Counted from the first letter of the stretch, positions 33,129-42,454 are shown. The stretch: DNA of 64,000 bases from Lentisphaerae bacterium WC36 (GCA_020683205.1 CP085689.1:3528230-3592229), one strand, 5' to 3'. The notes: generated by a model not told the origin, from the sequence alone. A program made the numbers and translations.

Positions 33129-34553
33129 CTAAACAATGCTGTCAAATTGTGAATTTGGCTGAACATAGTCATTCATTTCACTGATTTTTACGTGTTCTTT
33201 GTTTAGAATGTATTTTTTGATTTTGAAGAAGAAAAATACAGCCACAATTGCAGCAACTATATCAGATAATGCGATGGAAAACCAGACACTATTTTCAATT
33301 GGAATATTTAAATTGTATGTTTTTATGATAAGCGGAAATAGTAACACGAAGGTTAAAAATAGCCCTACTTGACGGAATATTGAAAAATAAAGTGCTGGTT
33401 TAGCATTACCTAAAGCTTGGTAAACTGTTGTTAAGATAATATGCAACGCTGCAAAAGGTACTCCTAAACAGAGTATTTTCATGCCATCTATGCATGAGTC
33501 AAGTAAATGTTTATCTTTTAACATTGTTAACGAAAATGGTTCAGCAAAAATATAAATTAATGATAAGGCAACTATCCCTACACTAATTCCCCAAACCATA
33601 CTATCGCGAATTGCGATTAATATTCTTTTATACTCTTTAGCTCCAAAATTTACCCCAACAATTGGTTGAAGCCCTTGAGCTATACCAATAATGGGTAGTA
33701 CAGCAAATAGAAATGCTTTTGAAATAATACCATATACAGCAATATTATCTTCATTAGTATAATAGCGCAAAATATTATTAATGACTGAGAGATTGAAACT
33801 TCCCGCAATATTCATAAAAAATACAGATGCTCCAAGTGCGACTATTCTTAAAAAAATTTTCTTTTCAACAATCCACATCTTTAAATCAACTGAAATAAGA
33901 GTTTGTTTTGAATGATAATAGTATAGTTGGTAAACTAAAGTAATAACTTTTGATAAGGTTGTTGCAATAGCCGCTCCAGCAATGCCCCATTTAAAAACAA
34001 CAATGAATAGCCAATCAAGGAAAATGTTACTTAGCACTCCTGACACGACTCCAATCATTGAATCTTTTGTATTACCTTCAGCCCTTAAAATATTGTTGCC
34101 GACAATGCAAAGTGGGAAAATAATGGTGCCAGGTAACATCCAATATAAATATGTTCGGGAATCGTGTAAAACAGTTTTGGTTGCTCCCATCAAATAGAGT
34201 AGTGGATCAGCAAAAATATAACCAATTGCTGTCATTACAACGCCTAGAATTAAGCTTAAACAAAAAGCATTGCCAGCTATTAAATTTGCTCTTTTATAAT
34301 CTTTATCACCCACGGCATGAGAAAAGATTGATGATGCTCCTACTGCAATCATAATTGCAAATGAAAAAGATGTGATATTCAAAGGTAGCACAACTGTGCA
34401 CGCTGTAATACCACTTTTTCCCACGTATTGACCCAAAAATATTGTATCTACTAAACTAAATAATGCCGTTGCTAACATCGCAATAACTGCTGGTGTCGAC
34501 ATTTTTAATAATAGTAAATTAATATTTTCAGCTGTTAGTTTGTGTTGACTCAT
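33129..34553 (-). CDS. MATE family multidrug efflux transporter
   Basis: A 474-residue membrane protein with twelve predicted helices and the internal duplication of MATE exporters. The N-terminal region has the P-A-V-I-A-M-L segment followed by F-S-L-V-D-T-I-F-L-G-Q-Y-V-G, the standard first-helix signature; the middle includes G-I-A-Q-G-L-Q-P-I-V-G-V-N-F-G-A, its equivalent in the second half. MATE proteins expel cationic drugs or metabolites using Na+ or H+ gradients. Substrate not predictable. Gene alone on the minus strand. Confidence 0.93.
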   Translation of the reverse strand: MSQHKLTAENINLLLLKMSTPAVIAMLATALFSLVDTIFLGQYVGKSGITACTVVLPLNITSFSFAIMIAVGASSIFSHAVGDKDYKRANLIAGNAFCLSLILGVVMTAIGYIFADPLLYLMGATKTVLHDSRTYLYWMLPGTIIFPLCIVGNNILRAEGNTKDSMIGVVSGVLSNIFLDWLFIVVFKWGIAGAAIATTLSKVITLVYQLYYYHSKQTLISVDLKMWIVEKKIFLRIVALGASVFFMNIAGSFNLSVINNILRYYTNEDNIAVYGIISKAFLFAVLPIIGIAQGLQPIVGVNFGAKEYKRILIAIRDSMVWGISVGIVALSLIYIFAEPFSLTMLKDKHLLDSCIDGMKILCLGVPFAALHIILTTVYQALGNAKPALYFSIFRQVGLFLTFVLLFPLIIKTYNLNIPIENSVWFSIALSDIVAAIVAVFFFFKIKKYILNKEHVKISEMNDYVQPNSQFDSIV

Positions 34554-34633
34554 AATCTCTTGTAATCTCTAAAAAAATATTTCCTAAGTTTCAATATAAT
34601 TTAATATAATTATCCTGCAAGGAATTTAGGAAA

Positions 34634-34673
34634 TAAAAAAACATATTTCAGTAAAATCCCGAAATATGTTTTT
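34634..34673 (-). terminator. Terminator after nagA
   Basis: Minus-strand stem AAAAACATATTTC with GAAATATGTTTTT around an 11-base loop, ending in a T-rich run. It follows the nagA stop codon. Confidence 0.75.
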
Positions 34674-34695
34674 CAATATGTAGTTAGCAATGAAA

Positions 34696-35850
34696 TTAAA
34701 TCTTTTGTTTTCCGTTAACAAAGGCTTTAATAACATTGAACTCTTTATCTAATATAACAATATCAGCAATATAATTTGCTTCAATTTTTCCTAAATTTTC
34801 AAGCTTTAATTCACGAGCTTGATTTAGTGATGTTGTCTTTACTAGTTCTTTTAAAGGAAGGTTTGTAATTTCATAGACATTTTTAAGTGCTTTATTCATG
34901 TGTAATGTACTACCTGCCAATGCTCCGTTTGATTTTAAACGTGCTGCACCATCTTTAATTACAACTTCAAGTCCGCCAATTGATGCTTCACCATCTTCAA
35001 GTCCGCTTGCTTCCATTGCATCAGTGATTAATTGAATAAAATTAGGAGTCTTAATTTTGAATGCTAATTGAATCATTGGGTCGCTTAAATGAATACGGTC
35101 GCAAATCATTTCAATTGTCACATCATCATGTAAAAATCCAGCACCAACTAAGCCAATGTCACGGTGATGAAGTGCTGTCATTTGGTTGCAAAAATGACTT
35201 AAATTATTTAAACCTTGCTCGTGTGCTTCAGAAAACTGTGTATAAGTTGCTAAACTATGAACGCATGATGGGCAAATTCCTGCTTTTTTTAGTTGGCTAA
35301 CAAATTCAGTTCCGCCTTCAGTTTCAATTGCAAATGAAACTTTTAGAACCTTAGCAATTTTATTCAAACGTTCCACTTCTTCAATGCTTGGCTCACGAAC
35401 AAAATCAGGATTTTGAGCACCAAGTTGTTTGCAATTTAAATATGGACCTTCAAGGTGAACTCCAGGAATTTTTGCGCCTGGCAATTCTTCTTTTGCCATA
35501 TATTTAGCAACTTCAGTTAAACTTTTAGTTAAAATATCCTCAGGTAAAGTCAAGGTTGTCGCTAAAACACTTGTCACACCCTCAGTTAATTTATCAACAG
35601 CGATTGTCGTAATACCATCAACATCAGTGCTCGTAAAGTCGTGACCGCTACGTCCATGGCAATGAATATCAATGAAGCCTGGCATAACATAGTTATTTTC
35701 TGCATTAATTACTCTATCTGCTGAATTCAAATCAATACTATCAATGTTTGTATAAACTTGTGAAATCTTATTATCAATAATTTCAACGACAGCATTTTCC
35801 ATTTCAATATTTGGAGATATTACATGGCAATTTGTTACAAATGTTTTCAT
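34696..35850 (-). CDS. nagA: N-acetylglucosamine-6-phosphate deacetylase
   Basis: A 384-residue amidohydrolase that removes acetate from GlcNAc-6-phosphate. Metal and catalytic motifs: D-I-H-C-H-G (H-x-H), H-L-E-G-P-Y with the metal Glu, S-H-F-C-N-Q-M-T-A-L-H-H-R, and the catalytic Asp in L-I-T-D-A-M-E-A-S-G. The more usual T-H-L-F-N-A-M block is altered to S-H-F-C-N-Q-M. The gene follows a ROK-like kinase gene 29 bases upstream, suggesting a phosphorylate-then-deacetylate route for GlcNAc salvage. No nagB is seen. Confidence 0.93.
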   Translation of the reverse strand: MKTFVTNCHVISPNIEMENAVVEIIDNKISQVYTNIDSIDLNSADRVINAENNYVMPGFIDIHCHGRSGHDFTSTDVDGITTIAVDKLTEGVTSVLATTLTLPEDILTKSLTEVAKYMAKEELPGAKIPGVHLEGPYLNCKQLGAQNPDFVREPSIEEVERLNKIAKVLKVSFAIETEGGTEFVSQLKKAGICPSCVHSLATYTQFSEAHEQGLNNLSHFCNQMTALHHRDIGLVGAGFLHDDVTIEMICDRIHLSDPMIQLAFKIKTPNFIQLITDAMEASGLEDGEASIGGLEVVIKDGAARLKSNGALAGSTLHMNKALKNVYEITNLPLKELVKTTSLNQARELKLENLGKIEANYIADIVILDKEFNVIKAFVNGKQKI

Positions 35851-35879
35851 TATCTTTTTCCTAAAATTTTACCATTACA

Positions 35880-37295
35880 TTAAGCTTGTAAACTTGGTAA
35901 TGTTGCTGCGATCACAGCTTGACCATGGCGCTTAAATTGCTCATCTGGAGTTCTGAAATGAATATTTTTTGCTAATTCAGGGAATTCAATTTTCAGTACA
36001 TCTTCAGCAATATCTAAAATCATGTTACCACCCGCTCCACTAGTTACTCGACCTAAAATCAGAAGGTTTTTGATTTCATAAAATTCTGCGTAATGAGCAA
36101 TTGTGTAGGCAAAATAAACACCAATTGTTTGATAAATTTTTACCGCACGCTCATCTTTTTGTTCCATTAGTTTTTGTACTTCAACTAAACGTTCAGGGAA
36201 TGGCATTTCTTGAGGAAAATCAATTCCCGCAGCTGGGGCAATACGAGCAACACATTGTTGTGAAAAATATTGAACTCCACAACCAATATCGCCACTCCAT
36301 TCATCGATTGGGTTATTTTCATCACGATAATCAACAGGTGCAAATGCTAATTCATTTAACCAGTCCGTAATATTACCTTCGCCATTAACATAGCCAACTG
36401 CTTCACTTGTTCCCATGGACATACCTAAAACGGCTGTGTCATCTAGTGAAATTGCACCAGCTAGAGCTGTTACATCACCATCGTTTGCTACAATAAATGG
36501 CACATTGTTATATTCGGCAGCACACGAATCAAAAATATTCACAACTTTATCTTTGAAATCTTGCTCACTAACACCTCGGAAAAGTGACGCAATTCTCACT
36601 TGATTATCAACATAAACTCCTGCCGCGCTTCCGCCAATAGCATCAACACGTGGCAATTTTTCAGCAGCACGTTTTAATGAATCTAAAATGCCTGCTAAAT
36701 GCCATTCGGGATCTTGTTCAAAGTATGGAGACCATTCAACTTCTTCAGAGTGAACAACTTCTCCATCAATAGTCGCAGCGCATTTACGGTCAGAACCACC
36801 TAAGTCAAAGCCAATTCTGCAACCATCAGTGTTACCACCTAGTTTAATTGAAATCTCTTCGCTTTGAGGAGAATCTGCTAAACTTGAAGCTGTAACGGTG
36901 AAAGGTTTACCATAAATTTTTTCACCCATGATTTCAAAATCAAAAGCACGCGCTCCAGTCGGAGAGTAGATATCTTTAATAGCCATTGCAATGTCGTCGG
37001 CTCCAGAAATCACAACTTCATAGCCACCTTTAGCCCATAGTAAAAATTTTATCAAACGCTCAATGTATTTTACATTGACTTCCTTGTATTGCTCTTCATT
37101 TGGGAATACTGCGGTTTCGAAAACGGAAACTGTACCACGAGGTCTTTTTAAGCTAATTTTTATAGCTCGGGCATTTTTGTTTTCTAATACTAGACGACGA
37201 TATTCTTTGTTCCATAATACAGCAGGGGTGAACTCTGGATCTAGAACTGGTTTTATTTTGATCAAATCTTGAACATTAATATTTAAACTGCTCAT
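35880..37295 (-). CDS. ROK-family sugar kinase-like protein with extended N-terminus
   Basis: A 471-residue protein whose central and C-terminal parts are a ROK kinase fold: phosphate-1 motif I-G-F-D-L-G-G-S-D-R-K, V-A-N-D-G-D-V-T-A-L-A-G-A with the catalytic Asp, and the second phosphate segment G-M-S-M-G-T-S-E. The first about 175 residues are an extra domain with no family I can name, and the zinc motif (C-x-C-G-x2-G-C-x-E) of typical ROK kinases is absent. The start at 37295 (MSSLNINV) follows GGAG at 11 bases; a longer form from 37355 has a basic leader and looks unlikely. Probably provides GlcNAc-6-phosphate or a related sugar phosphate for NagA (inference). Confidence 0.75.
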   Translation of the reverse strand: MSSLNINVQDLIKIKPVLDPEFTPAVLWNKEYRRLVLENKNARAIKISLKRPRGTVSVFETAVFPNEEQYKEVNVKYIERLIKFLLWAKGGYEVVISGADDIAMAIKDIYSPTGARAFDFEIMGEKIYGKPFTVTASSLADSPQSEEISIKLGGNTDGCRIGFDLGGSDRKCAATIDGEVVHSEEVEWSPYFEQDPEWHLAGILDSLKRAAEKLPRVDAIGGSAAGVYVDNQVRIASLFRGVSEQDFKDKVVNIFDSCAAEYNNVPFIVANDGDVTALAGAISLDDTAVLGMSMGTSEAVGYVNGEGNITDWLNELAFAPVDYRDENNPIDEWSGDIGCGVQYFSQQCVARIAPAAGIDFPQEMPFPERLVEVQKLMEQKDERAVKIYQTIGVYFAYTIAHYAEFYEIKNLLILGRVTSGAGGNMILDIAEDVLKIEFPELAKNIHFRTPDEQFKRHGQAVIAATLPSLQA

Positions 37296-37498
37296 TGTTG
37301 CTATGGCTCCTAAACTATTTTGCTTTTTAAAACAATATTTAAAACTTTTTAACACATCATGTAAAAAATAGCATAAAATGGAGGTAATGTCAAGTAAAAT
37401 AAACTAAAAATACGTTATTATGGAATAATTCTACAATAAAAGTGTTGATATTACGCAATTATTAATTGTAAAAAAGTGTAAAGGGTGAAATTAAAGCG

Positions 37499-38338
37499 TT
37501 AATTTCTGAACCAACTAGCAGGGTCGAGGTTATAAAATTTTTGGAAAACATTATATATTTGTGGGTGTTGTTTTTCTAATAATAGGGGCATATCAAAGAA
37601 TGCTTCCGAACATACTGCATAGAATTCTGCGGCATTCACGCTTCCATATTGGTCAATAACATCGTATTTATGAAATGACTTTAATCTGAAATTTGCAAAT
37701 TCTTCTCGAAAAATTTGCTCCCATTCATTTAGTTTAGCTCTATTAAAAATGGCGGGGATGCCATCTGTAGGACCATTTTCAGCATCAAGTTGATGAGTGA
37801 ATTCATGAATTATTACATTAGATGCAGTGTTTAAATTTTGGCTATCATTTAAGCACACGTCCCATGCTAAGACAATTGTGCCTGCAGAAAATGATTCGCC
37901 AGCCACAACATGTTCGGATTCAGATAAAACATTTTCACTAGCTGCTGTTAAGTTATTATTTTTATAAACGCCAGGATATAAAATAATAGTTTGTAAATAG
38001 GGATATAAGTCATTTTCACTATTGACAATTGGTAGGCATGCATTCGCTGCAATGATGATTTTATGGAGAACATCTATTTTAAGTCCTCCACAGCCTTCAA
38101 AATTTTTTTCATGGATAAAAAAAGAAATTTTTTTATGAAGCTTTTCCTTGATATCTTTGGGTAAATATTGGTAAATTGCAAAGTTTTTAAAAAGAAAAAT
38201 TTTCCATTTTTCTGGAAAGATGCAGTTTGCTAATTTTTTCCTCAATAGTGATTTTTTCATCATCAAGAAAATAATTAAAGATAAAATTAGGACAGCAAAG
38301 ACGCTGAATATTATTATGAGTAAAATATCGTGGTTCAT
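37499..38338 (-). CDS. mtfA: MtfA-like (M90) zinc-dependent peptidase
   Basis: A 279-residue protein with an N-terminal transmembrane helix (about 5-26) and an M90 peptidase domain: active site H-E-F-T-H-Q-L-D at 178-185, and the downstream Y-A-V-C-S-E-A-F-F segment with the third metal ligand Glu. In E. coli soluble MtfA binds Mlc and influences glucose phosphotransferase regulation; here the protein is membrane-anchored, as in many other phyla. The 140 bases upstream of 37499 to the ROK gene are AT-rich without visible features. Confidence 0.88.
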   Translation of the reverse strand: MNHDILLIIIFSVFAVLILSLIIFLMMKKSLLRKKLANCIFPEKWKIFLFKNFAIYQYLPKDIKEKLHKKISFFIHEKNFEGCGGLKIDVLHKIIIAANACLPIVNSENDLYPYLQTIILYPGVYKNNNLTAASENVLSESEHVVAGESFSAGTIVLAWDVCLNDSQNLNTASNVIIHEFTHQLDAENGPTDGIPAIFNRAKLNEWEQIFREEFANFRLKSFHKYDVIDQYGSVNAAEFYAVCSEAFFDMPLLLEKQHPQIYNVFQKFYNLDPASWFRN

Positions 38339-38419
38339 GAGTTTAATGCTGTCCTAAAAATATTTATGATCATTAGCTACTAGTAATTTTAAGTCTCTAA
38401 CAACAATATGTATGTTTTT

Positions 38420-38770
38420 TTAGGAATTTGCAACTAATGTTAAGCGATTTTGCTCTTGTTTTTTGAATTTTAAGAATCTGCTACATTGTAGTTTACGATC
38501 ATAACCAAGCATAGTTCCTAAGATGAAATCTTCTTCAGGAGTGTATTCGTTAAGAAATTTTTTATTAATCTCTTTGACAACCGCAACACATTCAGGAGCA
38601 CCAAAAAAAACATTAATTTTGCTGCTATTAATTTGTTCAATGTGGTATGCTATTTTGTTGCGTTCAAGTTTTGCTTTTATTTGTTCTTGATAATCAATTG
38701 GTGCTGTATGTAAAATTAAATTACGTAATCCTTTTTGATATTCATATATATGATGGATAAAAACTTTCAT
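38420..38770 (-). CDS. DUF2023 family protein
   Basis: A 116-residue protein of the DUF2023 family, recognised from H-H-I-Y-E-Y-Q-K-G-L-R-N-L-I-L-H-T near the N-terminus. Members are often encoded next to flavodoxin; here flavodoxin lies 105 bases upstream on the same strand. The C-terminal half has F-F-G-A-P-E-C and F-I-L-G-T-M-L-G-Y-D blocks. Function unknown, though the pairing suggests a role with flavodoxin or iron limitation. Confidence 0.85.
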   Translation of the reverse strand: MKVFIHHIYEYQKGLRNLILHTAPIDYQEQIKAKLERNKIAYHIEQINSSKINVFFGAPECVAVVKEINKKFLNEYTPEEDFILGTMLGYDRKLQCSRFLKFKKQEQNRLTLVANS

Positions 38771-38811
38771 GGTTAAATTCCTTATTTTTTTTTGACCACT
38801 TTGTTAAATAT

Positions 38812-38828
38812 GGGGGGCAGTGCCCCCC
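38812..38828. other. GC-rich perfect palindrome between flavodoxin and DUF2023 genes
   Basis: Six G, CAGTG, six C: a 17-base perfect inverted repeat in otherwise AT-rich sequence. It would form a strong hairpin in the flavodoxin transcript on the minus strand but is not followed there by a T run (ATATTT), so it is not a classical terminator; it could be an mRNA 3'-end stabiliser or attenuator. Confidence 0.5.
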
Positions 38829-38875
38829 TTTATTGTCCGAAAAATTAACTCAGGTCAAAAAGTTAAATTTATTAT

Positions 38876-39388
38876 TTATTTTATTTCTTGTATAATTTGG
38901 TTTGTCCATTGCTCAATTCGCTCGTCAGTTAATTCAGCTTGATTTTCTTCATCTAAAGCTAATCCAACAAAGTTTGTATCATCAAGCAAGGCTACAGAAT
39001 CGTCAAACTCATAGTTGGCTGTACTCCATTTTCCAACTAGTGTTGCGCCAGAATCTTTTACGTCATTGTAAAGAATTCCTAATGCATCAATAAATGTATC
39101 TGAAAATCCATGTTGATCTCCAGTGCCAAAAAAGGCAATATATTTGCGGTCTAAATTCAAATCTTTAAGAAAATTAATATTAAACCAGTCATCTTGTAGT
39201 TCACCAAGACCCCAAGTTGATGAGCCAAATAAAATTAAATCAAAATTTGCAAAATCATCTTGTGAAATTACTTCTGTTGCATTCAGCAATTTGGTTTCAA
39301 TATTTTTGTTATTTAAAGATGTTGAAATTTTTTCTGCCGCTGTTGCCGTGTTACTTGTTGTTGAACCAAAAATTATTAATGCTTTCAT
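38876..39388 (-). CDS. fldA: Flavodoxin (long-chain)
   Basis: A 170-residue FMN protein for low-potential electron transfer. The phosphate-binding loop I-F-G-S-T-T-S-N-T-A is at residues 5-14; the isoalloxazine-binding loops S-S-T-W-G-L-G-E-L-Q-D-D-W and F-G-T-G-D-Q-H-G-F follow, and the long-chain insertion is present (D-D-S-V-A-L region). Flavodoxin replaces ferredoxin when iron is short and supports radical-SAM enzymes. Followed by the DUF2023 gene. Confidence 0.95.
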   Translation of the reverse strand: MKALIIFGSTTSNTATAAEKISTSLNNKNIETKLLNATEVISQDDFANFDLILFGSSTWGLGELQDDWFNINFLKDLNLDRKYIAFFGTGDQHGFSDTFIDALGILYNDVKDSGATLVGKWSTANYEFDDSVALLDDTNFVGLALDEENQAELTDERIEQWTNQIIQEIK

Positions 39389-39498
39389 GAATTATCTGTC
39401 CTTTAGTTAGGGGTTCCTAATTTGATTGTATTATAACTTATGCTATCCTAATTAAAAAATCAAGTCTGATTTCAAAAAAAGTTATTTTTTTTTACAAA

Positions 39499-39526
39499 TT
39501 GTAAATGAACAAGAACGAATTATATT
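39499..39526 (+). promoter_or_regulatory. Predicted promoter upstream of proA
   Basis: TTGTAA (39499-39504) and TATATT (39521-39526) with a 16-base spacer; transcription would start near 39533, about 45 bases before the proA ATG. Confidence 0.5.
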
Positions 39527-39577
39527 AAATGTGAAATTTTTATTAATAATATAATTATATATATGGAGATAAACAGA

Positions 39578-40846
39578 ATGACTGTATCAATTGAAGAAAT
39601 TAAAAGCGAACTATATAAGATGGGTGAAAAGGCTGTTAAGGCAGCGCAAAGTTTAGCGGCAATGACAACGGATCAAAAAAATATCTGTTTAGAAAAAATG
39701 GCTGATGCGCTAGAAGCTAATGCTCAAGAAATTAAAGAACAAAATGCTTTAGATCTAGCTGCAGGTAAAGAGAATGGTCTGAGTGATGCAATGCTTGACC
39801 GCTTAAAATTGGACGATGAGCGAATTAAAGGTATGGCAATAGGTTTGCGTGAAGCTTCCGAATTACCAGATCCAGTTGGTACTGTTTTAAGTGAAACAGA
39901 ACGTCCTAATGGCTTGGTAATTAAAAAGGTTTCAGTGCCAATTGGTGTTATTGGAATTATCTATGAATCACGTCCTAATGTGACAGCAGATGCTGCTGGT
40001 TTATGTTTAAAAGCGGGCAATGCTGTTATTTTACGCGGTGGTTCTGAAGCGATTCACTCAAACTTAGTTATTGCTAAATATCTAAATGAGGCAGGAGTTG
40101 CTGCAGGATTGCCAGACGGTGCAGTGCAATTATTGCCATGGACAGACCGCCAAGCGGTTGGCGTGATGGTAAAAATGGATGAATATATTAATTTAATTAT
40201 CCCTCGTGGTGGTGAGCGTTTGATTAAAGCTGTTGCTGAACAATCTACAATTCCAGTTATTAAACACTATAAAGGTTTATGTCATTTATATGTTGATGCA
40301 TCTGCTGACAAAGACATGGCGATTGCAACAATTATTAACTCAAAGTGTCAGCGTCCAGGCGTATGTAATGCAATTGAAACATTATTAATTCATAAAGATG
40401 CGGCAAAAGTATTTGGTAAAAATATTGCTGAAGAATTAATCAAAAATGGTGTCGAAATTCGTTGTGATGAATTATTTAAAGAGTATTGCCCAAAGGCTAC
40501 AATTGCAACTGAAGATGATTATAATGAAGAGTACCTAGATTTAATTATTTCAGTTAGAGTTGTAGATTCAGTTGAAGAAGCGATTGAGCATATCAATAAG
40601 TATGGATCAATGCATAGCGAGTCAATTATTTCAAATGACGCAGTTAGTGCTGAAAAATTCTTGAACTTAGTCGATGCGTCAACAGTTTATCATAATAGTT
40701 CAACACGTTTCACTGATGGTGGTGAATTCGGTTTTGGTGCAGAAATAGGCATTAGTACTGATAAACTTCACGCACGTGGACCAATGGGGTTAGTTGAATT
40801 AACAACTTACAAATACAAAGTTTACGGAACAGGGCAAATTCGTTAA
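39578..40846 (+). CDS. proA: Gamma-glutamyl phosphate reductase
   Basis: ProA (422 aa) makes glutamate-5-semialdehyde in proline synthesis. The start at ATG 39578 is chosen because GGAG lies 9 bases upstream; the in-frame ATG 39563 overlaps that ribosome site. Family motifs: I-G-V-I-G-I-I-Y-E-S-R-P-N-V-T, N-A-V-I-L-R-G-G-S-E-A, the catalytic cysteine in K-C-Q-R-P-G-V-C-N-A (second Cys), and F-G-F-G-A-E-I-G-I-S-T-D-K-L-H-A-R-G-P-M near the C-terminus. No proB is adjacent; the biotin-type genes follow. Confidence 0.96.
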   Translation: MTVSIEEIKSELYKMGEKAVKAAQSLAAMTTDQKNICLEKMADALEANAQEIKEQNALDLAAGKENGLSDAMLDRLKLDDERIKGMAIGLREASELPDPVGTVLSETERPNGLVIKKVSVPIGVIGIIYESRPNVTADAAGLCLKAGNAVILRGGSEAIHSNLVIAKYLNEAGVAAGLPDGAVQLLPWTDRQAVGVMVKMDEYINLIIPRGGERLIKAVAEQSTIPVIKHYKGLCHLYVDASADKDMAIATIINSKCQRPGVCNAIETLLIHKDAAKVFGKNIAEELIKNGVEIRCDELFKEYCPKATIATEDDYNEEYLDLIISVRVVDSVEEAIEHINKYGSMHSESIISNDAVSAEKFLNLVDASTVYHNSSTRFTDGGEFGFGAEIGISTDKLHARGPMGLVELTTYKYKVYGTGQIR

Positions 40847-40862
40847 ATTAGAGAAGGTTGAA

Positions 40863-41609
40863 TTGTTTACAATGTCAAAAAAAAGTTATCGAAAAATTTT
40901 TATCCCAGGTTGGGCTATTGAAACAAAACATTATCAAAAAATTGTTGATAGTGTTGAAATTTTAAAAGAGTGTGAAGTTGCTAGTTTTGGATATTTTAAA
41001 GAGCAAATTGCTAAGCGGCAATTTAAGCTTGATCTTAACAATCCTGCTCAGCAAATAAATGATTATGTTGACAATGACAGCACTATTGTTTTTTGTCATT
41101 CATTAGGCTCAATTTATACACTTCAAGCGGCATTGTTGAATGAAAATATTAAAGCTGTAATTGTTTTTTCAGGCTTTGCAAAGTTTGCTGAAGATGTTAA
41201 ATGCTGGGAGTTTGGACAAAATGTTCGGGCTTTACGAGCTATGAAAATGATGTTACGTAAAAACGCAAAAGGTTTAATTGAAAATTTTTACAAAAATTGT
41301 GCGACTCCAAAGTCAAATAATTTTGTAATTCCAGAAAATTTTGATAAAAAATTGTTACAAGAGGGTTTAGAACAGCTAATTGAACTTGACATTCGTGAAA
41401 ATTTAACTAAAATAAGGGTGCCTGTAATTTTTATTCATGGCGATGAAGATCAAATTTGTCGTTGTGAAGTGGCGCGTGATTCGCAAAAAATAATAGATAA
41501 TTCAGTTAATAGCGAATTTCATTCTATTTCAGGAACAGGGCACAATTTATTGTTTGATAGCATTGAAAAATGGCAAAAAATTGTGCAAGATTTTGTAGAA
41601 AAAATATAA
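40863..41609 (+). CDS. BioH/BioG-like alpha/beta hydrolase
   Basis: A 248-residue alpha/beta hydrolase with nucleophile motif C-H-S-L-G-S (Ser80; the first Gly of G-x-S-x-G is Cys), Asp in H-G-D-E-D-Q and His in G-T-G-H-N. The N-terminal I-P-G-W-A segment matches esterases of the pimeloyl-ACP methyl ester type. The next gene encodes a BioC-like methyltransferase, so this is probably the esterase that removes the methyl cap from pimeloyl-ACP in biotin synthesis. TTG start 40863 is 6 bases after AGAAGG; ATG 40872 is the alternative. Overall similarity to E. coli BioH is weak. Confidence 0.7.
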   Translation: MFTMSKKSYRKIFIPGWAIETKHYQKIVDSVEILKECEVASFGYFKEQIAKRQFKLDLNNPAQQINDYVDNDSTIVFCHSLGSIYTLQAALLNENIKAVIVFSGFAKFAEDVKCWEFGQNVRALRAMKMMLRKNAKGLIENFYKNCATPKSNNFVIPENFDKKLLQEGLEQLIELDIRENLTKIRVPVIFIHGDEDQICRCEVARDSQKIIDNSVNSEFHSISGTGHNLLFDSIEKWQKIVQDFVEKI

Positions 41610-41623
41610 CCATACCGAAGTTG

Positions 41624-42454
41624 ATGATAGTTGATAAGTTAGTAAACAAAAATTTTTCTGAAAATGCTGAAAATTATGATGTAGCAGGGTTGTTTCAAAA
41701 AAAAGCTGCAGCTGATTTTTTTGAGTTGCTTCAAGAAAAAAATATTTTTAAGCAAGATAAGAATTCCTCTAAAATTGATATTTTAGAAGTTGGGGCTGGT
41801 ACTGGTTTTCTTACAAAGTACTTGAGCATGTTGAATAATGTTAATAATTTGATGGTAAGTGATTTATCAGATGAAATGTTAACAGTTTGTGAAAAAAATA
41901 TTTTAACACAAATCAATGATGATTCAACGCTAAAGTTAAATTTTGCAAAATTTGATTTTAATCAACAGAATAATAATTTGCCACAATTTAATGTCGTAGC
42001 TTGTGCAATGGCACTGCAGTGGGCAAATGATTTAACTAGAAGTGTGGAATTTATAACTGAACATTTGCAAGCTGAAGCGAGTGTTTTTTGTTTTACAACC
42101 TTAACTGAGAACACTTTTGTAAAATTACAAGAAGCATTTGTAAACTGTAAATTGAGCTATTCTGGACCGAAGTTTTTAACAGTTGATAATATTAAAAATA
42201 GTTGTGAAAAATATTTTGATGATGTTGAGATTTCAATAAAAAAATATCACGTGGCGTATGATGATGTCATGAAATTTTTAAAAGGCATTCAATTAACAGG
42301 AGCGGGGAATGCTACTGTTAAAAAATTAAAGATTAAAGATTTGCGGGCGGTTGTTAAAGAATACGAAAAGCTGAATCGCGAGAACAAAAATGCTGTTGCT
42401 GATTATGAAGTAGCAACAGTGATTTGTAGAAAATTAACAAAAATAAAAGATTAG
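41624..42454 (+). CDS. BioC-like malonyl-ACP O-methyltransferase
   Basis: A 276-residue SAM-dependent methyltransferase. The start at ATG 41624 gives V-N-K-N-F-S-E-N-A-E-N-Y-D shortly after the N-terminus, the typical BioC opening; the open frame reaching further back runs inside the hydrolase gene. Motif I is L-E-V-G-A-G-T-G-F-L-T, followed by V-S-D-L-S-D-E-M-L and N-V-V-A-C-A-M-A-L-Q-W (BioC has a similar S-x-x-A-L-Q-W). BioC methylates malonyl-ACP to disguise it as a fatty acid primer. Its stop codon is directly followed by the mtaB ATG. Confidence 0.8.
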   Translation: MIVDKLVNKNFSENAENYDVAGLFQKKAAADFFELLQEKNIFKQDKNSSKIDILEVGAGTGFLTKYLSMLNNVNNLMVSDLSDEMLTVCEKNILTQINDDSTLKLNFAKFDFNQQNNNLPQFNVVACAMALQWANDLTRSVEFITEHLQAEASVFCFTTLTENTFVKLQEAFVNCKLSYSGPKFLTVDNIKNSCEKYFDDVEISIKKYHVAYDDVMKFLKGIQLTGAGNATVKKLKIKDLRAVVKEYEKLNRENKNAVADYEVATVICRKLTKIKD

